Shown here: piece by piece, positions 8,864 to 17,807 of the stretch
Position numbering within the stretch: the first letter of the stretch is position 1
Layout of the letters: every line of letters starts with the position of its first letter
Assembly: GCF_040214835.1 (NCBI RefSeq)
Contig: NZ_CP157874.1
Coordinates: 1,182,001-1,246,000 of the forward strand
Origin: Pseudomonas asiatica
GTDB taxonomy: Bacteria > Pseudomonadota > Gammaproteobacteria > Pseudomonadales > Pseudomonadaceae
Length of the DNA: 64,000 nucleotides
Reading direction: 5' to 3'
Translations under genes and position numbers: made by a program
The notes under the pieces: generated by a model
Seen by the model: the letters and a program-made list of their open reading frames with translations, nothing else
Database searches by the model: none
Told to the model about the DNA's origin: nothing

Positions 8864-9127
8864 TCAGCGCGCCATACCTAACTCGGCATCATCCATCAGC
8901 GCCTTGGCCATTGCACTGAGATAGTGCGCAGCCCAGATCATCATGGGTTTCTCATCCATCAGCCCGACGATGGTCAACTCCCGCACATAGCCCATCAATT
9001 CCGAAGCCTGATCACGGGCGTCTCGGCACGGAATGCCCGCTTCGATGCGAAATAATGGGTGGGTCTGGTTTTCACCCTGAAAGAAAGTGGTCTTGCCGAC
9101 GGTGAACTGGGTGTCTTCTGTGTTCAT
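8864..9127 (-). CDS. DUF3077 family small protein
   Basis: An 87-residue protein. The segment LFRIEAGIPCRDARDQASEL followed by a helix and MMIWAAHYLSAMAKALMDDAE is what I recognise as the Pseudomonas DUF3077 family, whose function is unknown. A strong ribosome-binding site (GGAGAGGG, 4 nt before ATG) precedes it. Its start codon overlaps the stop of a 26-codon upstream ORF (ATGA at 9124-9127), suggesting translational coupling. Upstream lies a structured leader (9243-9334). Confidence 0.75.
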   Translation of the reverse strand: MNTEDTQFTVGKTTFFQGENQTHPLFRIEAGIPCRDARDQASELMGYVRELTIVGLMDEKPMMIWAAHYLSAMAKALMDDAELGMAR

Positions 9128-9204
9128 TGATCCCTCTCCTGATCATTCTGAGCGTTTTGTCGAAGGAGAAGAAATGAGGGGGGATCAGGGACTGTCATTT
9201 TCAT
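9124..9204 (-). CDS. Possible 26-aa upstream ORF coupled to DUF3077
   Basis: Reads MKMTVPDPPSFLLLRQNAQN and then DQERDQ before TGA. The stop overlaps the DUF3077 start as ATGA. A MKxxVPDPP-like opening is, from memory, common at the start of DUF3077-type Pseudomonas proteins, so this could be the stub of a tandem paralogue rather than a purpose-made leader peptide. Only a weak GAGTG precedes the ATG. A second in-frame ATG is at 9198. Real translation is uncertain. Confidence 0.35.
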   Translation of the reverse strand: MKMTVPDPPSFLLLRQNAQNDQERDQ

Positions 9205-9242
9205 ATCAATCACTCGTATGGTTGCTGATTGACCGCCTCTCC

Positions 9243-9334
9243 GATTCCACACGAAGGGTGGCAGTTGTACGCGGTGTGGAATCCAGGCTACGAGTAAACC
9301 CGGTAGGCTTTGCGGCCTTCCGCGCACAACTGCC
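9243..9334 (-). promoter_or_regulatory. Structured leader with two overlapping inverted repeats upstream of DUF3077
   Basis: Pair A: 9260-9274 (GGCAGTTGTACGCGG) with 9320-9334 (CCGCGCACAACTGCC), 14 of 15 positions complementary and the mismatch a G-U pair in RNA, loop 45 nt. Pair B: 9243-9252 (GATTCCACAC) with 9274-9283 (GTGTGGAATC), a perfect 10-bp stem with a 21-nt loop. The arms of B straddle an arm of A, so in one RNA the two hairpins compete or form a pseudoknot. A third GATTCCAC copy is at 9364-9371. This layout resembles a transcription attenuator or cis-acting RNA. Confidence 0.45.
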
Positions 9335-9684
9335 ATGACGACAGCTACTCGGTAATTGATCGGGATTCCACCCCCGGCCGCTGAATGCCAGCGACCAGCA
9401 AAGGCTAGAGAGTCAGGATTCCAGTAACAATCAGACGCGAGTCGACAGGACTTGTAGGTTATTTCTTCAACCTAGGCTTCACCATATCTGGGCCGTAAGG
9501 GATATCCGAAACTCTGATCAGACATGGGGCTGGTAACGCAGAGCCGTTCAACCTCTACCAAATCCCATGGAACCTCCCCCCCAACCATTCTGGTCTAGTC
9601 TGAAGTTATGACCGGACCTGGGCCAGGGATGTGCAATTGAGTGTCCGGGCCGGATCACCATTGGAGTCCTTGGGAGGTGCCCTC
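9335..9684. other. Intergenic region without a recognised gene
   Basis: About 350 bp between the DUF3077 leader and the Old Yellow Enzyme gene. It is visibly less GC-rich than its surroundings and holds a 6-bp hairpin (TAGGTT…AACCTA near 9450). No ORF with a credible ribosome-binding site is seen apart from the OYE start. Promoters for both divergent genes should be here, but I cannot place their boxes confidently. Confidence 0.5.
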
Positions 9685-10791
9685 ATGAGCCTGCTGCTCG
9701 AGCCTTACACCCTGCGTCAGCTGACCCTGCCCAACCGCATCGCCGTTTCGCCGATGTGCCAGTATTCCGCCGTCGATGGCCTGGCCAACGATTGGCACCT
9801 CGTCCATTTAGGCAGCCGCGCCGTGGGTGGCGCTGGCCTGGTAATCACTGAAGCCGTGGCGGTGACCGCCGATGGCCGCATCACCGCTGAAGACCTCGGC
9901 CTGTGGGACGACGCTCAGATCGCCCCGCTGCAACGCATCACCCGTTTCATCACCGCCCAGGGGAGCGTGCCCGGCATCCAACTGGCTCACGCCGGGCGCA
10001 AGGCCAGCACCTATCGCCCATGGCTGGGCAAGCAAGGCAGCGTCAAGCTCGAAGAGGGCGGCTGGCAGCCGGTGGGCCCGTCGAAAATCGCCTTCGACCC
10101 GCAGCACACCGCGCCGCGTGAATTGAACCAAGATGAAATCCAGGAGGTGATCGCCGCCTTCGTCGCCTCGACCGAGCGCGCCCTGAAGGCCGGTTTCAAG
10201 GTGGTCGAAATCCACGCCGCCCATGGCTACCTGTTGCACCAGTTCCTGTCGCCGCTGAGCAACCAGCGTCGCGACGACTACGGCAGTTGCTTCGAAAACC
10301 GTATCCGCCTGACCCTGGAGGTGGTCGAGGCCGTGCGCAAGGTCTGGCCTGCCGAGTTACCGCTGTTCGTGCGGGTATCGGCGACCGACTGGGTCGAGGA
10401 CGGCTGGAACCCGGATGAAACCGTCGAACTGGCCCGCCGCCTGCGTGGCTTGGGCGTCGACCTGATCGACGTGTCCTCCGGCGGCACCTCGGTCAACGCC
10501 GAAATCCCCACCGGCCCGGGTTACCAGACGCGCTTCGCCGAGCGTGTGCGCAAGGAATCGGAAATCGCCACCGGCACCGTGGGCATGATCACCGAACCGG
10601 CCCAGGCCGAGCACATTCTGCGCACTGGCCAGGCCGACATCATCTTCCTCGCCCGCGAACTGCTGCGCGACCCGTACTGGCCGCTGCATGCCGACGACGA
10701 CCTGGGCGGCAACAAAGCTACCTGGCCAGCGCAATACCAGCGCGCCACCAGCCGGGCCAACCCGATTCACGAGTCGGACCTGCGGGATTGA
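9685..10791 (+). CDS. Old Yellow Enzyme family NADH:flavin oxidoreductase (YqjM/XenA type)
   Basis: An FMN-dependent ene-reductase of 368 residues, acting on activated C=C bonds or nitro compounds. The start at 9685 has a GGGAGG ribosome-binding site; an upstream GTG-type extension lacks one. Motifs: RIAVSPMCQYSAVDG, with the Cys characteristic of the thermophilic-like/XenA class; GIQLAHAGRKAS; EIHAAHGYLLHQFLSPLSN, with the FMN/substrate His pair; and a C-terminal IIFLARELLRDPYWPLHA phosphate-binding segment. It is monocistronic, flanked by REP elements downstream. The physiological substrate is unknown; a xenobiotic-reductase role is inferred from family. Confidence 0.92.
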   Translation: MSLLLEPYTLRQLTLPNRIAVSPMCQYSAVDGLANDWHLVHLGSRAVGGAGLVITEAVAVTADGRITAEDLGLWDDAQIAPLQRITRFITAQGSVPGIQLAHAGRKASTYRPWLGKQGSVKLEEGGWQPVGPSKIAFDPQHTAPRELNQDEIQEVIAAFVASTERALKAGFKVVEIHAAHGYLLHQFLSPLSNQRRDDYGSCFENRIRLTLEVVEAVRKVWPAELPLFVRVSATDWVEDGWNPDETVELARRLRGLGVDLIDVSSGGTSVNAEIPTGPGYQTRFAERVRKESEIATGTVGMITEPAQAEHILRTGQADIIFLARELLRDPYWPLHADDDLGGNKATWPAQYQRATSRANPIHESDLRD

Positions 10792-10816
10792 CCTGACCCA
10801 AGCATTACGCGGTCGT

Positions 10817-10934
10817 TGTAGGAGCGGCCTTGTGTCGCGAAAGGGCTGCGAAGCGGCCCCAGGTTTTTAGCTCCGCCGCTGATATTGCCGGGGCCGCTTT
10901 GCGGCCCTTTCGCGACACAAGGCCGCTCCTACAC
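10817..10934. repeat. REP pair, GGCCTTGTGTCGCGA family
   Basis: TTGTAGGAGCGGCCTTGTG and inverted CACAAGGCCGCTCCTAC, with inner GAAGCGGCCCC/GGGGCCGCTTTGC arms, lying 26 bp after the OYE stop codon. Confidence 0.85.
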
Positions 10935-10967
10935 GGTATTGCACCGCCTTTGAATGCGATGCTGTAT

Positions 10968-11055
10968 CTGTGGGAGCGGGCATGCCCGCGAAGAAGGCGA
11001 CTCGGTGTATGGCACCGGCTTTGCCGGTGTTCGCGGGTGAACCCGCTCCCACAGA
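10968..11055. repeat. REP pair, GGGAGCGGGCATGCCCGCGAA family
   Basis: A second, different REP type placed about 33 bp after the previous one: CTGTGGGAGCGGGCATGCCC … GGGTGAACCCGCTCCCACAG around GGCACCGGCTTTGCCGGTG. Two REP families stand side by side in the convergent gap between the OYE gene and the ydc/pat operon. Confidence 0.85.
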
Positions 11056-11155
11056 GGTCGCGCAAATTCAGGCGTTGATACTTACTCCTGTTCTATTGGC
11101 TACTTTGCAGGAAAGCTCCTGGACTGAGGTGCCGGTCTCAGCCCAGGCATTACCC

Positions 11156-12580
11156 TCAATGCTTGATCATCACATGCCGCACACAGGTGTAGTCCTCCAG
11201 CCCATACATCGACATGTCCTTGCCATACCCCGAATGCTTCTGCCCGCCATGGGGCATTTCGCTGACCAGCATGAAGTGGGTGTTCACCCACGTGCAGCCA
11301 TACTGCAGGCGCGCCGCCAGGCGGTGGGCGCGGCCGGTGTCGCGGGTCCATACCGATGAGGCCAGGCCGTAGTTGGAGTCGTTGGCCCATTCCAGCGCCT
11401 GCGCTTCGTCGTTGAAGCGGGTCACCGACACTACCGGGCCGAACACTTCATTACGCACGATTTCGTCGTCCTGCAGGGCGTCGGCCAGTACGGTCGGTTC
11501 GAAGAAGAAACCGTCGCCATCAATCGCCTTGCCACCGGTAACCAGGCGAATGTGCGGCTGGGCGATGGCCCGTTGCACCAGCCCTGCGACCTTGTCGCGG
11601 TGCTGGGCACTGATCAGTGGCCCCAGTTCGGTGTCCTCGGCTTCCTGCAGGCCCGGCTTGAGGCTGGCCACTGCGGCCCCCAGGCGTTCGACGAAACGCT
11701 CGTAGATGCCATCCTGCACGTACAGCCGACAGGCGGCGGTGCAGTCCTGGCCGGCGTTGTAGAAGCCGAAGGTACGGATGCCGTCGATGGCGGCATCGAT
11801 GTCGGCATCGTCGAACACCAGCACCGGGGCCTTGCCGCCGAGTTCCATGTGCATGCGTTTCACGCTGTCGGCAGTGGCGCTGATGATGTGAGCGCCGGTG
11901 GGGATCGAGCCGGTCAGCGACACCATGCGCACCTTGGGGTGGTTGACCAGCGGGTTGCCGACCGTCTGGCCACGGCCGAAGAGGATGTTCAGCACCCCCG
12001 GTGGCAGCAGGTCCCGGGCCAGTTCGCCGAGGCGCAGGGCGGTCAGCGGGGTCAGCTCGGAGGGCTTGATCACCACCGTGTTGCCGGCAGCCAGGGCCGG
12101 GGCGATCTTCCACGCCAGCATCATCAACGGGTAGTTCCACGGCGCGATCGAGGCCACCACGCCCAGCGGGTCGCGGCGGATCATCGAAGTATGGCCCGGC
12201 AGGTACTCGCCAGCTGCCGAGCCGCCCAGGCAGCGCGCCGCACCGGCGAAGTAGCGGAACACGTCGGCAATTGCCGGGATCTCGTCATTCAGCGCAGCGC
12301 TCAGCGGCTTGCCGCAGTTCTGCGATTCCAGTCGGGCCAGTTCATCGCCATGGGCTTCGATAGCGTCGGCCAGTGCCAGCAAGGCTTGCGAGCGTTCCTT
12401 GGGGCTGGTTTGCGACCAGCTGTCGAAGGCCTGGTCGGCGGCGCGCACGGCGCTGTCCACCTGGGCCTCGCTGGCTTCGTTGATCTGCGCCAGGGCACTG
12501 CCCAGCGCCGGATTGAGCACGGTCCAGGCCGGGCCTTCGCCAGCGACCAGTTGGCCATTGATTAGCATCTGCGTTTGCAT
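11156..12580 (-). CDS. patD: Gamma-aminobutyraldehyde dehydrogenase
   Basis: An NAD-dependent aldehyde dehydrogenase of 474 residues that oxidises 4-aminobutanal (from putrescine) to GABA. Catalytic Glu in [12 protein letters not shown] (near residue 245) and nucleophilic Cys in [14 protein letters not shown] (near residue 279); the NAD-site SLTGSIPTG and [13 protein letters not shown] segments are present. The start chosen ([16 protein letters not shown]) has AGGAGTCCCCG before it; the open frame extends far upstream only because it runs through the permease gene. It is the last gene of the ydcSTUV-patD-like operon, matching the E. coli order, which supports the substrate assignment over a generic ALDH. 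Confidence 0.9.
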   Translation of the reverse strand: MQTQMLINGQLVAGEGPAWTVLNPALGSALAQINEASEAQVDSAVRAADQAFDSWSQTSPKERSQALLALADAIEAHGDELARLESQNCGKPLSAALNDEIPAIADVFRYFAGAARCLGGSAAGEYLPGHTSMIRRDPLGVVASIAPWNYPLMMLAWKIAPALAAGNTVVIKPSELTPLTALRLGELARDLLPPGVLNILFGRGQTVGNPLVNHPKVRMVSLTGSIPTGAHIISATADSVKRMHMELGGKAPVLVFDDADIDAAIDGIRTFGFYNAGQDCTAACRLYVQDGIYERFVERLGAAVASLKPGLQEAEDTELGPLISAQHRDKVAGLVQRAIAQPHIRLVTGGKAIDGDGFFFEPTVLADALQDDEIVRNEVFGPVVSVTRFNDEAQALEWANDSNYGLASSVWTRDTGRAHRLAARLQYGCTWVNTHFMLVSEMPHGGQKHSGYGKDMSMYGLEDYTCVRHVMIKH

Positions 12581-12597
12581 CGGGGACTCCTCCAGGG

Positions 12598-13404
12598 TCA
12601 TTTGCCGCTGCCCGCGACGCTTTCGCCGCCACGGGTCAGGTAATAGGCGCCAAGTATCGGCAGCATGGTCACCAGCATCACCAGCATGGCGACCACGTTG
12701 GTCACCGGCACGTCGCGCGGGCGGCTGAGCTGGTTGAGCAGCCAGATCGGCAGGGTGCGTTCGTGGCCGGCAGTGAAGGTGGTGACGATGATTTCGTCGA
12801 ACGACAGGGCAAAGGCCAGCATGCCACCGGCCAGCAGCGCCGAGCCGAGGTTGGGCAGGATGATGTAGCGGAAGGTCTGCCAGCCATCGGCGCCCAGGTC
12901 CATCGAGGCTTCGATCAGGCTCTGCGAAGTACGCCGCAGGCGAGCGATCACGTTGTTGTAGACGATCACCACGCAGAACGTGGCATGGCCGACCACGATG
13001 GTGAACACCCCGGGCTCGATCCCCAAGGTCTTGAACGCCGAGAGCAGGGCGATACCGGTGATGATGCCGGGCAGGGCGATGGGCAGGATCAGCATCAGCG
13101 AAATGCTCTCCTTGCCGAAAAAGCTGCGCCGGTACAGCGCCGCCGAAGCCAGCGTGCCGAGCACCAGGGCGATCAGCGTGGCCAGGCAGGCCACTTGCAG
13201 TGACAGCTTGATCGCTTCCAGCACATCGGGCCGGGCGAAGGCCACGGCGAACCACTTCAGGGTAAAACCCTTGGGTGGGAAGCTGAACGCCGCGTCTTCG
13301 GTGTTGAAGGCATACAGGAAGATGATCAGGATCGGGAAGTGCAGGAACAGCAACCCGCCCCAGGCCGCCAGGCGCAGCCCGGTCGAGGCTTTTTCAGAGT
13401 GCAT
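12598..13404 (-). CDS. ydcV: Polyamine-type ABC transporter permease (YdcV/PotI-like)
   Basis: 268 residues with about six hydrophobic segments and the BPD_transp_1 EAA loop ([23 protein letters not shown]). The N-terminus places the first membrane span in [20 protein letters not shown]. It overlaps the ydcU-like gene by 11 bp and precedes patD by 17 bp, so it is inside one operon. In this family it forms the inner-membrane channel together with the YdcU-type partner. Confidence 0.9.
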   Translation of the reverse strand: MHSEKASTGLRLAAWGGLLFLHFPILIIFLYAFNTEDAAFSFPPKGFTLKWFAVAFARPDVLEAIKLSLQVACLATLIALVLGTLASAALYRRSFFGKESISLMLILPIALPGIITGIALLSAFKTLGIEPGVFTIVVGHATFCVVIVYNNVIARLRRTSQSLIEASMDLGADGWQTFRYIILPNLGSALLAGGMLAFALSFDEIIVTTFTAGHERTLPIWLLNQLSRPRDVPVTNVVAMLVMLVTMLPILGAYYLTRGGESVAGSGK

Positions 13405-14305
13405 CGAAGGCCCCCAGTCGCTTGACGATGGACAGGTACACCGCGATCAGCACGATCGGCACCAGGGTGAACGCGGCGGCCATCGGCATGTTGCCGATCG
13501 CCCCTTGCTGGGCATAGACCATGCTGCCGATGAAATAGCCGGGCGGGCCGATCAGCTGCGGCACGATGAAGTCGCCCAGGGTCAGCGAGAAGGTGAAGAT
13601 CGAGCCGCCGGCAATGCCCGGGATCGACAGCGGCAGTATCACCTGCACGAAGGTTTGCCCGGGCCGGGCGCCGAGGTCTGCCGAGGCTTGCAGCAGCGAT
13701 GGCGGCAAGCGTTCCAGCGAGGCCTGGATCGGCAGGATCATGAACGGCAGCCAGATGTACACGAACACCATGAAGCGCCCCAGGTGCGAAGTCGACAGCG
13801 TGCTGCCGCCCACGCCCGGCACCGTCAGCACCATTTGCAGCAGGGCATCCAGGTGCAGTTGCTGGGCGAACCACTGGGCCACGCCGCCCTTGGCCAGCAG
13901 CAGGGTCCAGGCGTAGGTCTTGACGATGTAGCTGGCCCACATCGGCATCATCACTGCGATGTAGAAAAATGCCTTGGTCTTGCCGCTGGTATAGCGCGCC
14001 ATGTAGTACGCGATGGGGAAGGCAAGCACCGCACTGGCCAGCGACACTGCCAGCGCCATGCCCAGGGTGCGCAGGATGATGTCGAAGTTCGACGGGTTGA
14101 ACAGCGCGGCGAAGTTGCCCAGGGTCAGGTCCGGCGTCACCGCCATGGTGAAGTCGTCGAAGGTATAGAAGCCCTGCCACAGCAGGTTCAGCAGCGAGCC
14201 CAGGTAGATAGCACCGAACCAGGTCAGCGGTGGGATCAGCAGCAGGGCCAGGTACAGGTTGGGGCGCCGGTACAGCAGGTTGGACAGGCCGCGCAGTGTG
14301 CTCAT
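13394..14305 (-). CDS. ydcU: Polyamine-type ABC transporter permease (YdcU/PotH-like)
   Basis: 303 residues. An N-terminal span ([20 protein letters not shown]) and the EAA loop ([28 protein letters not shown]) identify it as the larger PotB/PotH-type permease. It starts 1 bp after the ATPase gene's stop codon and overlaps the next permease by 11 bp, indicating translational coupling. Confidence 0.9.
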   Translation of the reverse strand: MSTLRGLSNLLYRRPNLYLALLLIPPLTWFGAIYLGSLLNLLWQGFYTFDDFTMAVTPDLTLGNFAALFNPSNFDIILRTLGMALAVSLASAVLAFPIAYYMARYTSGKTKAFFYIAVMMPMWASYIVKTYAWTLLLAKGGVAQWFAQQLHLDALLQMVLTVPGVGGSTLSTSHLGRFMVFVYIWLPFMILPIQASLERLPPSLLQASADLGARPGQTFVQVILPLSIPGIAGGSIFTFSLTLGDFIVPQLIGPPGYFIGSMVYAQQGAIGNMPMAAAFTLVPIVLIAVYLSIVKRLGAFDAL

Positions 14306-14306
14306 G

Positions 14307-15338
14307 TCAGCGGCCCTCGGTTTCCTGCAGCACCGTCATGGCTTCGCGGGGCCAGTGCGCCTGTACCCGTTGCCCGGGTTGCCAGGCCTGTGCCTGCGTC
14401 TGCCAGCGGTCGTTGGCCTGGCTCACCGCCAGCAGCTGGCCGCTGTCCAGTTGCAGCTCGTAGCGGGTGGCACTGCCCTGGTACTGGATATCGCGCAGCT
14501 GGCCGCTGACCTGGACGTGCTGGCCGGCTGTGGCCGGGTCGCCGAGGCGGATGTGTTCGGGGCGGATGGAGAAGGGCGCCGGGCTGCCATTGAGCAACGT
14601 GGCCAGTTCGCCACGCACCACATTGGAGGTGCCGACGAATTCGGCGACGAAGGTGGTGGCCGGCTGCATGTACAGGTTGCGCGGGGTGTCGACCTGCTCG
14701 ATACGGCCGCGGTTGAACACTGCGACGCGATCGGACATCGACAGCGCCTCGGTCTGGTCGTGGGTGACGAAGATGAAGGTGATGCCCAGCTGGCGCTGCA
14801 GCTTTTTCAGCTCGCCCTGCATCTGTTCGCGCAACTTCAGGTCCAGCGCGCCAAGCGGCTCGTCCAGCAGCAGTACCCGTGGCCGGTTGACCAGCGCGCG
14901 GGCCAGGGCCACGCGTTGGCGCTGGCCCCCGGACAACTGCGCCGGTTTGCGCGCGCCGTAGCCGGCCAGGGCCACCATCGCCAGGGCTTCTTCAGCGCGG
15001 CTGTGGCGTTCGGCCTTGGCCACGCCTTTTACCTTCAGGCCGTAGGCGATGTTGTCCAGTACGTTCATGTGCGGGAACAGGGCGTAGTCCTGGAATACGG
15101 TGTTGACGTCGCGCTGGTAGGGCGGTACGCCGGCAGCCTCGACGCCGTGGATGCGGATCGAACCGCTGCTGGGTTGCTCGAAGCCGGCGATCAGGCGCAG
15201 GCAGGTGGTCTTGCCCGACCCAGAGGGGCCGAGCATGGAGAAGAATTCGCCATCGATGATGTCGATGCTGACCTGGTCGACGGCCTTGACCTCGCCGAAG
15301 GTGCGCGAAACCTGGGTGAACTGGACGGCTAGGGGCAT
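14307..15338 (-). CDS. ydcT: Polyamine-type ABC transporter ATP-binding protein (YdcT/PotA-like)
   Basis: 343 residues. Walker A GPSGSGKTT (near residue 38), Q-loop region VFQDYALFPHMNVLDNIAYG, signature LSGGQRQRVALARAL, Walker B RVLLLDEPLGALD and the H-loop IFVTHDQTEALSMSDR are all intact. A C-terminal TOBE domain (FSIRPEHIRLGDPATAG) is usual for spermidine/putrescine importers. Separated from the binding-protein gene by a REP pair. Confidence 0.93.
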   Translation of the reverse strand: MPLAVQFTQVSRTFGEVKAVDQVSIDIIDGEFFSMLGPSGSGKTTCLRLIAGFEQPSSGSIRIHGVEAAGVPPYQRDVNTVFQDYALFPHMNVLDNIAYGLKVKGVAKAERHSRAEEALAMVALAGYGARKPAQLSGGQRQRVALARALVNRPRVLLLDEPLGALDLKLREQMQGELKKLQRQLGITFIFVTHDQTEALSMSDRVAVFNRGRIEQVDTPRNLYMQPATTFVAEFVGTSNVVRGELATLLNGSPAPFSIRPEHIRLGDPATAGQHVQVSGQLRDIQYQGSATRYELQLDSGQLLAVSQANDRWQTQAQAWQPGQRVQAHWPREAMTVLQETEGR

Positions 15339-15370
15339 GCATAGGCTCCGGACAACTGGCTTACTCCTGT

Positions 15371-15476
15371 GCTGGCCTCTTCGCGGGTGAACCCGCTCCT
15401 ACAGGTTCATCACCGCCTGTAAGGGTGGTGTGCTTTACCTGTGGGAGCGGGTTCACCCGCGAAGAGGCCGGCACAG
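15371..15476. repeat. REP pair inside the ydc operon
   Basis: CTCTTCGCGGGTGAACCCGC … GCGGGTTCACCCGCGAAGAG inverted copies between the binding-protein gene and the ATPase gene. In other operons such REP hairpins protect the upstream message from 3' exonucleases, which would favour higher binding-protein output; that role here is inference. Confidence 0.85.
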
Positions 15477-15490
15477 GCATTCAGGCAACC

Positions 15491-16642
15491 TCAGCGCCCG
15501 CCCATGATCGCAATGTAATCCTGGGTCCAGCGGCTATACGGCACGAACTTGCCGCCCTGGGCCTGCGGGGTTTTCCAGAAGGCGATCTTGTCGAAGTTGT
15601 CGAAACCGTTGGTCTTGCAGCCCTCGGCCCCCAGCAGCTCGCTGCCGGTGCAGGCCGCCGGCACCGCCGGCAACGAACCGAACCAGGCGGCCACATCACC
15701 CTGTACTTTCGGCTGCAGCGACCAGTCCATCCATTTGTAGGCACAGTTGGGGTGCTTGGCCTCGCTGTGCAGCATGGTGGTGTCGGCCCAGCCGGTCGCG
15801 CCTTCCTTGGGAATGGTCGAGGCCACGGGCTGCTTCTCGGCCTTGAGGCCATTGACCATGTAGCCCCAGGAGCTGGAGGCAACCACGCCTTCGTTCTTCA
15901 CGTCGCTCATCTGCACCGTGGCGTCATGCCAGTAGCGGTGGATCAGCGGTTGCTGCTGGCGCAGCAGCTCCAGCACGGCCTTGTACTGCGCTTCGCTCAG
16001 CTCGTACGGGTCCTGGATGCCCAGCTCCGGTTTGGCCGCCTTCAGGTACAACGCCGCATCGGCGATGTAGATCGGCCCATCGTAGGCCTGCACGCGGCCC
16101 TTGTTCGGCTTGCCGTCGGGAAGGTTCTGCGGCTCGAACAGCACGCCCCAGCTGGTGGGCGCCTGCTTGAATACGTCGGTGTTGTACAGCAGCACGTTCG
16201 GCCCCCATTGGTAAGGGGTGCCGTAGACCTGCTTGTCGACCACGTACCAGCCACCGTTCTGCAGCCGTGGGTCGATGTTCTTCCAGTTGGGGATCAAGGC
16301 GGTGTTGATCGGCTGTACCCGCTTGCCCGCGATCAGCCGCAGCGAGGCATCGCCCGAGGCGGTGACCAGGTCGTAGCCGCCCTTGGTCATCAGGCTGACC
16401 ATCTCGTCCGAGGTGGCGGCGGTCTTGACGCTGACCTTGCAGCCGGTTTCCTTCTCGAAGCCGGTCACCCAGTCGTAGGCCTTGTCGCTTTCACCGCGCT
16501 CGATGTAGCCGGGCCAGGCGACGATGTCCAGGCGGCCCTCGCCGGGCCCTAGGGCCTTGGGCGGTTCGGCAGCCTGCAGGCTGGCGTTGGCCAGCAGGGC
16601 GCAGGCGGTTGCGCCGAGCAATGCGGTCTTGTGCACTGACAT
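15491..16642 (-). CDS. ydcS: Polyamine-type ABC transporter substrate-binding protein (YdcS-like)
   Basis: 383 residues with a signal peptide (MSVHKTALLGATACALLANA, then SLQAAEPPKALG). The mature domain shows PotD/YdcS features (LDIVAWPGYIERG; AATSDEMVSLMTKGGYDLVT; GTPYQWGPNVLLYNTDVF). E. coli YdcS is 381 residues. It is the first gene of the leftward ydcSTUV-patD-like operon. AGAGGGAAC serves as ribosome-binding site. Ligand putrescine or a related polyamine is inferred from family and the downstream aminobutyraldehyde dehydrogenase. Confidence 0.9.
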   Translation of the reverse strand: MSVHKTALLGATACALLANASLQAAEPPKALGPGEGRLDIVAWPGYIERGESDKAYDWVTGFEKETGCKVSVKTAATSDEMVSLMTKGGYDLVTASGDASLRLIAGKRVQPINTALIPNWKNIDPRLQNGGWYVVDKQVYGTPYQWGPNVLLYNTDVFKQAPTSWGVLFEPQNLPDGKPNKGRVQAYDGPIYIADAALYLKAAKPELGIQDPYELSEAQYKAVLELLRQQQPLIHRYWHDATVQMSDVKNEGVVASSSWGYMVNGLKAEKQPVASTIPKEGATGWADTTMLHSEAKHPNCAYKWMDWSLQPKVQGDVAAWFGSLPAVPAACTGSELLGAEGCKTNGFDNFDKIAFWKTPQAQGGKFVPYSRWTQDYIAIMGGR

Positions 16643-16858
16643 GGTGTTCCCTCTTCTTGGAGATTTTGGTCGGGGCAGTCATCAAGCAAGCCGTGAAGCG
16701 ATCGTCATGAACGTGGTGCGGTTAGCGCGGTATTGGCGATATCGAGTCTAGTTGGCTTTTTGCCAGCCAATGCAACATCCGGAAGCAAATCCCCCCATGG
16801 CGATCGGGCGGGCAGGGCTTAACCTGACGGCTCCCTTGGCCAACGTGGAGACCGTTTG

Positions 16859-17551
16859 ATGAATACCCGGGGATTGCTCGACCAGTTGCTCAAGTCCGGC
16901 CAGGACTTGCTCGCCAGCCAGGCCGGCAAGGGCAGCTCTGGCAAGCCAGGCACCAGTGCCGGCGGCCTTGGCAGCCTGCTTTCCGGTGCCGGTGGCGGCG
17001 CCCTGGCGGCGGGCGCCATGGGCTTGCTGCTGGGCAACAAGAAGGCCCGCAAATATGGCGGCAAGGCCCTCACCTATGGCGGCCTGGCCGCGCTCGGTGT
17101 GCTGGCCTACAAGGCCTACGGCAACTGGCAGGCGCGCCAGCAGGTGGCCGCCACCGAGCCACAGACCGTCGACCGCCTGCCGCCGGCCCAGGCCGAGCTG
17201 CACAGCCAGGCGGTACTGCGGGCGCTGGTGGCGGCTGCCAAGTCCGATGGCCATATTGACGAACGCGAGCGTGCGCTGATCGAGGGCGAATTCACCCGCC
17301 TGGACAACGACCGCGAGTTGCAGCACTGGCTGCATGCCGAGCTGAACAAGCCGCTGGACCCGGCCGAAGTGGCCCGTGCAGCGCAAACGCCGGAAATGGC
17401 CGCCGAGATGTACCTGGCCAGCGTGATGATGGTCGACCAGGAAAACTTCATGGAGCGCGCCTACCTGGACGAACTGGCCCGCCAGCTGCGCCTGGACCCG
17501 GCCCTGCGTCAGGAACTGGAAAGCCAGGCAAGGCTTGCCGCCGGCCAGTGA
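16859..17551 (+). CDS. DUF533 (YebE-like) tellurite-resistance TerB-fold protein
   Basis: 230 residues. The N-terminal third is Gly/Ala/Ser-rich with a hydrophobic stretch (GGGALAAGAMGLLLGN) and GGLAALGVLAYKAYGNWQ, a probable membrane-anchoring region. The C-terminal half (ALVAAAKSDGHIDERERALIEGEF… and FMERAYLDELARQLRLD) is the all-helical TerB-like/DUF533 domain. This matches YebE of enterobacteria. Function unknown; E. coli yebE is envelope-stress responsive. The ydc operon lies divergently upstream, sharing a 216-bp intergenic region that includes a TTGGCT…AGCCAA hairpin near 16751-16769. Confidence 0.88.
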   Translation: MNTRGLLDQLLKSGQDLLASQAGKGSSGKPGTSAGGLGSLLSGAGGGALAAGAMGLLLGNKKARKYGGKALTYGGLAALGVLAYKAYGNWQARQQVAATEPQTVDRLPPAQAELHSQAVLRALVAAAKSDGHIDERERALIEGEFTRLDNDRELQHWLHAELNKPLDPAEVARAAQTPEMAAEMYLASVMMVDQENFMERAYLDELARQLRLDPALRQELESQARLAAGQ

Positions 17552-17552
17552 T

Positions 17553-17672
17553 GGGGGCTGCGTTGCAGCCCATCGCCGGCAAGCCGGCTCCCACAGGGAT
17601 CGCACATGGCCTGAGGTTATGCGGTCGAGGTGGGAGCCTGGCTTGCCGGCGATGGGCCGCACAGCGGCCCCA
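17553..17672. repeat. REP pair, CGCCGGCAAGCCGGCTCCCAC family
   Basis: Outer arms GGGGGCTGCGTTGCAGCCC and GGGCCGCACAGCGGCCCC with inner GCCGGCAAGCCGGCTCCCAC and GTGGGAGCCTGGCTTGCCGG. It begins one base after the DUF533 stop codon and ends about 135 bp before wspA. Confidence 0.8.
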
Positions 17673-17758
17673 ATGGCGTTGGGCACAAATGACCGGTCTG
17701 TCGGCAAGGTTACCCGGTTACTCCACATTTCAGCCGCATGAGCACTGGGCGCCTGGGC

Positions 17759-17764
17759 TATACT
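17759..17764 (+). promoter_or_regulatory. Candidate -10 box of the wsp operon
   Basis: TATACT, 43 bp before the wspA GTG. The matching -35 is weak, so this is a -10-only prediction. Confidence 0.35.
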
Positions 17765-17807
17765 TCGGCGATTTTTCCCGCTCGTTGTGAATTCCTGAGG
17801 GCTGAAT

